Shown here piece by piece: positions 14,873-18,086 of a stretch of 18,086 nucleotides of DNA. The stretch lies in the NCBI GenBank assembly GCA_002315875.1, contig DCIL01000054.1:12752-30837 (forward strand), written 5' to 3'. A program made the position numbers and the translations under genes. The notes under the pieces were generated by a model. The model was not told where the DNA came from and did not search any database. It was given only the letters and a program-made list of their open reading frames with translations. Each line of letters opens with the position of its first letter. Positions within the stretch are counted from its first letter, which is position 1. Origin of the DNA: Verrucomicrobia bacterium UBA1727 (GTDB taxonomy: Bacteria; Verrucomicrobiota; Kiritimatiellia; RFP12; UBA1067).

Positions 14873-14891
14873 ACGGCATTTTTGGTATTAT
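14862..14891 (+). promoter_or_regulatory. Sigma70-type promoter of the nusA-infB operon
   Basis: TTGACT (14862-14867, five of six consensus bases) and TATTAT (14886-14891) are separated by 18 bases, with TGG directly before the -10 as an extended element. The -35 lies inside the end of the rhamnosidase gene. AACGG (14872-14876) and TTTTGGTAT are shared with the promoter at 4487-4516. No terminator hairpin is visible between the rhamnosidase stop and this promoter, so read-through from the upstream operon is possible. Confidence 0.78.
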
Positions 14892-14969
14892 ACGCACGAT
14901 TTTTCGGCGGTCCAGAGGGTCGTCCGAGGGATGATTATTGATTTTTGACAACTAATAAGGAGCGAAACG
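14892..14969 (+). other. nusA leader with ribosome binding site
   Basis: About 78 non-coding bases follow the -10 element. AAGGAG (14957-14962) is 7 bases before ATG 14970 and fixes the nusA start. No convincing hairpin, attenuator or riboswitch was seen, and no rimP gene is present here or just upstream. Confidence 0.6.
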
Positions 14970-16256
14970 ATGGCGATGAACAATCAGTTGCTGGCGGTAG
15001 TCCAGCATATCGAAAACGAGCGCGGGGTCAGTCGTGAGATCGTGCTTACGGCGATTGAACAGGCGATTTGCCAGGCAGCGCGCAAGAACGCCATGGTCAC
15101 CGACGATCTTCGCGTCGCGATCGACCGCAAGGATCTTTCGCTCCATGTCTTTGATACGCTCGTGGTCAGCGATGAGGACAATGGTCCGGGCTTTATCACT
15201 TCCGCCCGTGCCGTCCGCTTCAATCACGGCAATCCCGTTGTCGAGGGTCAGACCATCGAGATCGAGATGCCGGCCTCGCGCCTCGGGCGCATTGCCGCGC
15301 AGACCTCGCGTCAGATGATCATGCAGAAGATTCGCGAAGCCGAGCGCACCAACACCTTCAGCGAATATCGCGATCGCGTCGGCGACATCGTCTCCGGCAC
15401 GGTTTCAGCGGTTTCCCGTCGCGACACCTTCGTCACCGTCGGCAAGACGGAGATGGTGCTTCCTGCCAAGGAGCGCATCCCGACCGAAGAATATCAGGTC
15501 GGCGATCCCATCCGCGCGATCATCCTCCGTGTCGATCCTGACGCGAAGGGTCCGGCAGTGACGCTTTCGCGTTCGAACGGACGCTTCGTCGAGGCGCTCT
15601 TCCGTCTTGAGGTCAGTGAGATTGCCGATGGCGTGGTCGAGATCATGGGTGTTGCCCGCGACCCTGGTTATCGCGCCAAGATCGCGGTGCGCACCGACAA
15701 CGAGAACGTCGATCCAGTCGGCGCCTGCGTCGGTCAGCGTGGTAGCCGCGTGCGTAACATCGTCAACGAGCTTTCTGGTGAGAAGATTGATATCGTCCGT
15801 TGGAACGAGGACATCCGTCAGTACGTGACTCAGGCGCTCGCTCCTGCGAAGCTCGAGTCGGTCGAGGTCGATCCAGTTCAGGCGGGCACCGTCCATTGCG
15901 TTGCCGCGGCCGATCAGTATTCGCTGGCGATCGGCAAGCGCGGACAGAACGTGCGGCTTGCGACGAAGCTCACCGGCTGGCATGTCGAGGTCAAGAAGTC
16001 GATGGCGACTGCGTCCTTCGAAGACCAGAAGGCGGAGGCGATTCGCGATCTCGCGGAAATGCTTTCCATTCCGGTGGCGACGGCTACTCAGATTGCGGAT
16101 GGCGGCTTCCTCACCATCGACGGCATCGTTGGCGACGATGAGGCCGGCTTCATCTCTTCCACTGGCCTCGACGAAGTCACCGGCAAGGGCATCTATGCCG
16201 CCGCCAAGGCGGTCGCCGCGCTTACGTCCGGAGCCGAGGACGAGACGGCTGAGTGA
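14970..16256 (+). CDS. nusA: Transcription termination/antitermination factor NusA
   Basis: NusA binds RNA polymerase and nascent RNA in the cytosol and modulates pausing, termination and antitermination. The 428 residues show the N-terminal polymerase-binding domain (1-126, with a typical start NNQLLAVVQHIENERGV), an S1 RNA-binding domain (about 134-200), KH1 with GACVGQRGSR (251-260) and KH2 with IGKRGQN (321-327). One compact helical C-terminal segment follows (about 350-415, LSIPVATATQIADGGF and STGLDEVTGKGIYAAAKAV). The length agrees with NusA forms carrying the S1-KH-KH core plus a short C-terminal helix-hairpin repeat, rather than the about 495-residue E. coli form. AAGGAG at 14957-14962 supports the start. 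infB follows after 44 bases, as in many bacteria; the usual upstream rimP is replaced by a rhamnosidase. Confidence 0.97.
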   Translation: MAMNNQLLAVVQHIENERGVSREIVLTAIEQAICQAARKNAMVTDDLRVAIDRKDLSLHVFDTLVVSDEDNGPGFITSARAVRFNHGNPVVEGQTIEIEMPASRLGRIAAQTSRQMIMQKIREAERTNTFSEYRDRVGDIVSGTVSAVSRRDTFVTVGKTEMVLPAKERIPTEEYQVGDPIRAIILRVDPDAKGPAVTLSRSNGRFVEALFRLEVSEIADGVVEIMGVARDPGYRAKIAVRTDNENVDPVGACVGQRGSRVRNIVNELSGEKIDIVRWNEDIRQYVTQALAPAKLESVEVDPVQAGTVHCVAAADQYSLAIGKRGQNVRLATKLTGWHVEVKKSMATASFEDQKAEAIRDLAEMLSIPVATATQIADGGFLTIDGIVGDDEAGFISSTGLDEVTGKGIYAAAKAVAALTSGAEDETAE

Positions 16257-16300
16257 GTTTGGCAGGACATAGAGGACAGGTAGAATCTACTGGAGGGAAT

Positions 16301-18086
16301 ATGGCGATATCGGAAGAGATCCTTAAGAAGCGCGCGGAGAAACGCGCGAAGGCGGCGGAGCTGAACGCCCAGTTCTTCGCGGAGCAGAAGGCGAAGCTCG
16401 AAGAGCATTTGAAGATCGCCAAGGCGGCAGCCGAAGGCAAGGCGGTCAAACCCGTCGAGAAGAGCGCTGCCAAACCGCAGGTCAAGGTCGCATCTCCGGC
16501 GATTAAGGTGTCCGTCGCTCCCGCATCTCCGGCGGCGGCTCCGGCGGCGGTTGCCAAGCCGGCCGAGCCCGAGAAGCCGAAGATCCGTATGGCCCCGGGA
16601 TGGAAGCCGAAAGTGCCGTCCGCACCGACGCCGACGCTTGCGCAGATGACGAGCAGCAAGGGCTTCAAGCCGCTTTCCAAGCCGAAAGATCCCGCCTCGA
16701 CCGCGATTTCCATTTCCGTTGCCGCGGTGCCGAAACCGAAGGTGCCGAAGGTTAGGGTTGACGATTACGAGGACGAGGGCGGCCGCAAGGGTAAGAAGGG
16801 CCGCGAGGGACAGAAGAGCTTTGACAAGTCCAATCGCGGCGGAGTGCCGCGCGTCGTCCAGGCGGTGCCGCAACCCGGCAGCCGCATTTCGGTGGACGAG
16901 GCCAACAAGGAGATTTCGATTCGCGGCGCGGTGATCGTCAAGGATCTCGCGGCGAAGCTCAACATCAAGCCCAATCGGCTCATCGCCGATCTCATGGGGC
17001 TGAAGATCCTCGCTTCCATCAACCAGCGCGTCGAGCCGGACATTGCGACCAAGGTCGCCGAGAAGTACGGCTTCAAGGTTACGATCGAGCACGCCCGCGA
17101 CAAAGCGGCGGCAAAGCCGGTTCTCAAGGCGATCGATGCCGATGACCTCATCCCTGAGGATCCGCCCGAAACCTTGAAGCCGCGCGCCCCGGTCATCACC
17201 TTCCTCGGCCACGTCGACCACGGCAAGACGACGCTTATGGACTGGATCCGCAAGGAGAAGGTCGCTGCGGGCGAGGCCGGTGGCATCACCCAGCAGATTT
17301 CCGCCTATCAGGTCGAGATTGCCGGCAAGAAGATTACCTTCCTCGATACGCCCGGACACGCCGCGTTCAGCGCGATGCGTGCGCGCGGTGCGCAGATCAC
17401 CGATATCGCGGTCTTGATCATCGCGGCGGATGACGGCATCATGCCTCAGACCGAGGAGTGCATCCGTGTCACCCGTCAGACCGGCGTTCAGGTGATGGTC
17501 GCGATCACCAAGGCGGATAAGCCGACGGCCAACATTGACCGTGTCAAGCAGCAGCTTCAGAAGGCGGGACTTACGCCTGAGGATTGGGGCGGCGACATCA
17601 TCTGCTGTCCCGTCTCCGGCAAGACCGGAGAGGGTGTGGACGCGCTTCTTGAGAACGTGCTCGTGCAGGCGGAAGTTCTTGAGCTTCAGGCGAATCCCAA
17701 CCGCCGCGCCAACGGCTATGTGATTGAGTCCGAACTTCAGCAGGGCCTCGGTCCTTGCGCCACGGTGCTCGTCACCGGCGGTACGCTCAAGGTCGGGGAC
17801 GCGATTCTCATTGGCGAGCACTTCGGTAAGGTCCGTGCGCTCATCGACGACCGCGGTCGCCGCATCAAGGAGGCGCCGCCTGCGACTCCGGTCAAGGTCA
17901 CCGGACTTTCCGGCGTTCCCGAAGCCGGCAGCGAGTTCCGCGTCATGCTGGACGAGAAGCGCGCCCGCGAACTCGCCGAACAGACCGCGCAGGAGAAGAA
18001 GGAAGAGGCGCTCGCCAACAACAAGGCGGCGACGCTCGATGCGCTTATGTCCCGCATGGCCGCCGAAGGCAAGCGCGAGCTCAACG
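16301..18086 (+). CDS. infB: Translation initiation factor IF-2, N-terminal and GTPase part (3' end outside window)
   Basis: IF-2 is the GTPase that places initiator tRNA on the ribosome. The frame is open from ATG 16301 (GGAGG at 16292-16296) to the window edge, 595 codons. Residues 1-205 are a charged Ala/Pro/Lys-rich low-complexity arm. The IF2 N-terminal domain is at about 206-267 ([20 protein letters not shown]). The G domain has G1 GHVDHGKT (303-310), switch I GITQQIS (328-334), G3 DTPGH (349-353), G4 TKAD (403-406) and a G5-like PVSGKTGEG. Domain II begins [19 protein letters not shown], followed by a charged helix region. Departures from consensus are TKAD for NKxD and TQQIS for TQHIG. 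IF-2 domains III and IV lie beyond the window. It probably forms an operon with nusA. Confidence 0.97.
   Translation, partial: MAISEEILKKRAEKRAKAAELNAQFFAEQKAKLEEHLKIAKAAAEGKAVKPVEKSAAKPQVKVASPAIKVSVAPASPAAAPAAVAKPAEPEKPKIRMAPGWKPKVPSAPTPTLAQMTSSKGFKPLSKPKDPASTAISISVAAVPKPKVPKVRVDDYEDEGGRKGKKGREGQKSFDKSNRGGVPRVVQAVPQPGSRISVDEANKEISIRGAVIVKDLAAKLNIKPNRLIADLMGLKILASINQRVEPDIATKVAEKYGFKVTIEHARDKAAAKPVLKAIDADDLIPEDPPETLKPRAPVITFLGHVDHGKTTLMDWIRKEKVAAGEAGGITQQISAYQVEIAGKKITFLDTPGHAAFSAMRARGAQITDIAVLIIAADDGIMPQTEECIRVTRQTGVQVMVAITKADKPTANIDRVKQQLQKAGLTPEDWGGDIICCPVSGKTGEGVDALLENVLVQAEVLELQANPNRRANGYVIESELQQGLGPCATVLVTGGTLKVGDAILIGEHFGKVRALIDDRGRRIKEAPPATPVKVTGLSGVPEAGSEFRVMLDEKRARELAEQTAQEKKEEALANNKAATLDALMSRMAAEGKRELN

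Noticed and set aside
14945..14950. Perfect TTGACA before nusA
   Set aside because: A -10 at the right distance would fall at or inside the nusA start codon, and the promoter at 14862-14891 already explains transcription.
16280..16290. Short palindrome GTAGAATCTAC just upstream of the infB ribosome binding site
   Set aside because: Arms of five bases around a single base cannot form an RNA hairpin, and such palindromes are expected by chance; no second copy was seen.
16193..17821. Antisense open frame of about 540 codons
   Set aside because: It is opposite infB and the end of nusA. The Arg/Leu-rich low-complexity translation reflects the Ala/Lys/Pro-rich IF-2 arm and codon bias.

Overview
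The window is a tightly packed, plus-strand-only stretch of a moderately GC-rich bacterial chromosome. It mixes core genes (feoB tail, rsgA, nusA, infB) with exported carbohydrate-active enzymes. A GH78 rhamnosidase, a clan-A glycosidase and a secreted PF12831-type FAD oxidoreductase together are typical of polysaccharide-degrading members of the PVC group (Verrucomicrobiota, Kiritimatiellota, Lentisphaerota). That placement is an inference from gene content, not proven by the sequence. No tRNA, rRNA, CRISPR array, insertion sequence or phage gene was seen, and no gene-free stretch exceeds about 100 bases.

Layout. (1) 3-575: the C-terminal end of FeoB, cut by the window edge. (2) 578-668: a telomere-like tandem GTGTAG hexamer that begins just after the feoB stop and runs up to the ribosome binding site of the next gene. 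(3) 680-1414: a short-chain dehydrogenase/reductase. (4) 1432-4500: a 1022-residue exported clan GH-A-like glycosidase. (5) 4487-14872: a promoter with an extended -10, then seven genes with overlaps or gaps of only a few bases, apart from the leader. These are an ExbB-like proton channel, an ExbD-like partner, an RsgA GTPase lacking its zinc domain, a membrane-anchored metallophosphoesterase, a 1501-residue four-module exported enzyme, a shortened ThiM and a GH78 rhamnosidase. (6) 14862-18086: a second promoter closely resembling the first, then nusA and the first 595 codons of infB.

The most remarkable object is the 1501-residue protein at 7453-11958. It joins, in one frame, a choloylglycine-hydrolase-like Ntn amidohydrolase, a melibiase-like (GH27/GH36) TIM barrel, a carbohydrate-binding-like beta module and an FAD-dependent oxidoreductase behind a signal peptide. 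With the rhamnosidase two genes on and the glycosidase at 1432, it suggests a periplasmic or surface pathway for a decorated, perhaps N-acylated, glycan or glycoside. Substrate and reaction order cannot be read from the sequence.

Other points worth checking are the hexamer repeat, the zinc-less RsgA, the shortened ExbB with Gln at the pore-Glu position, the compact ThiM embedded among sugar enzymes, and changed GTPase motifs in IF-2.
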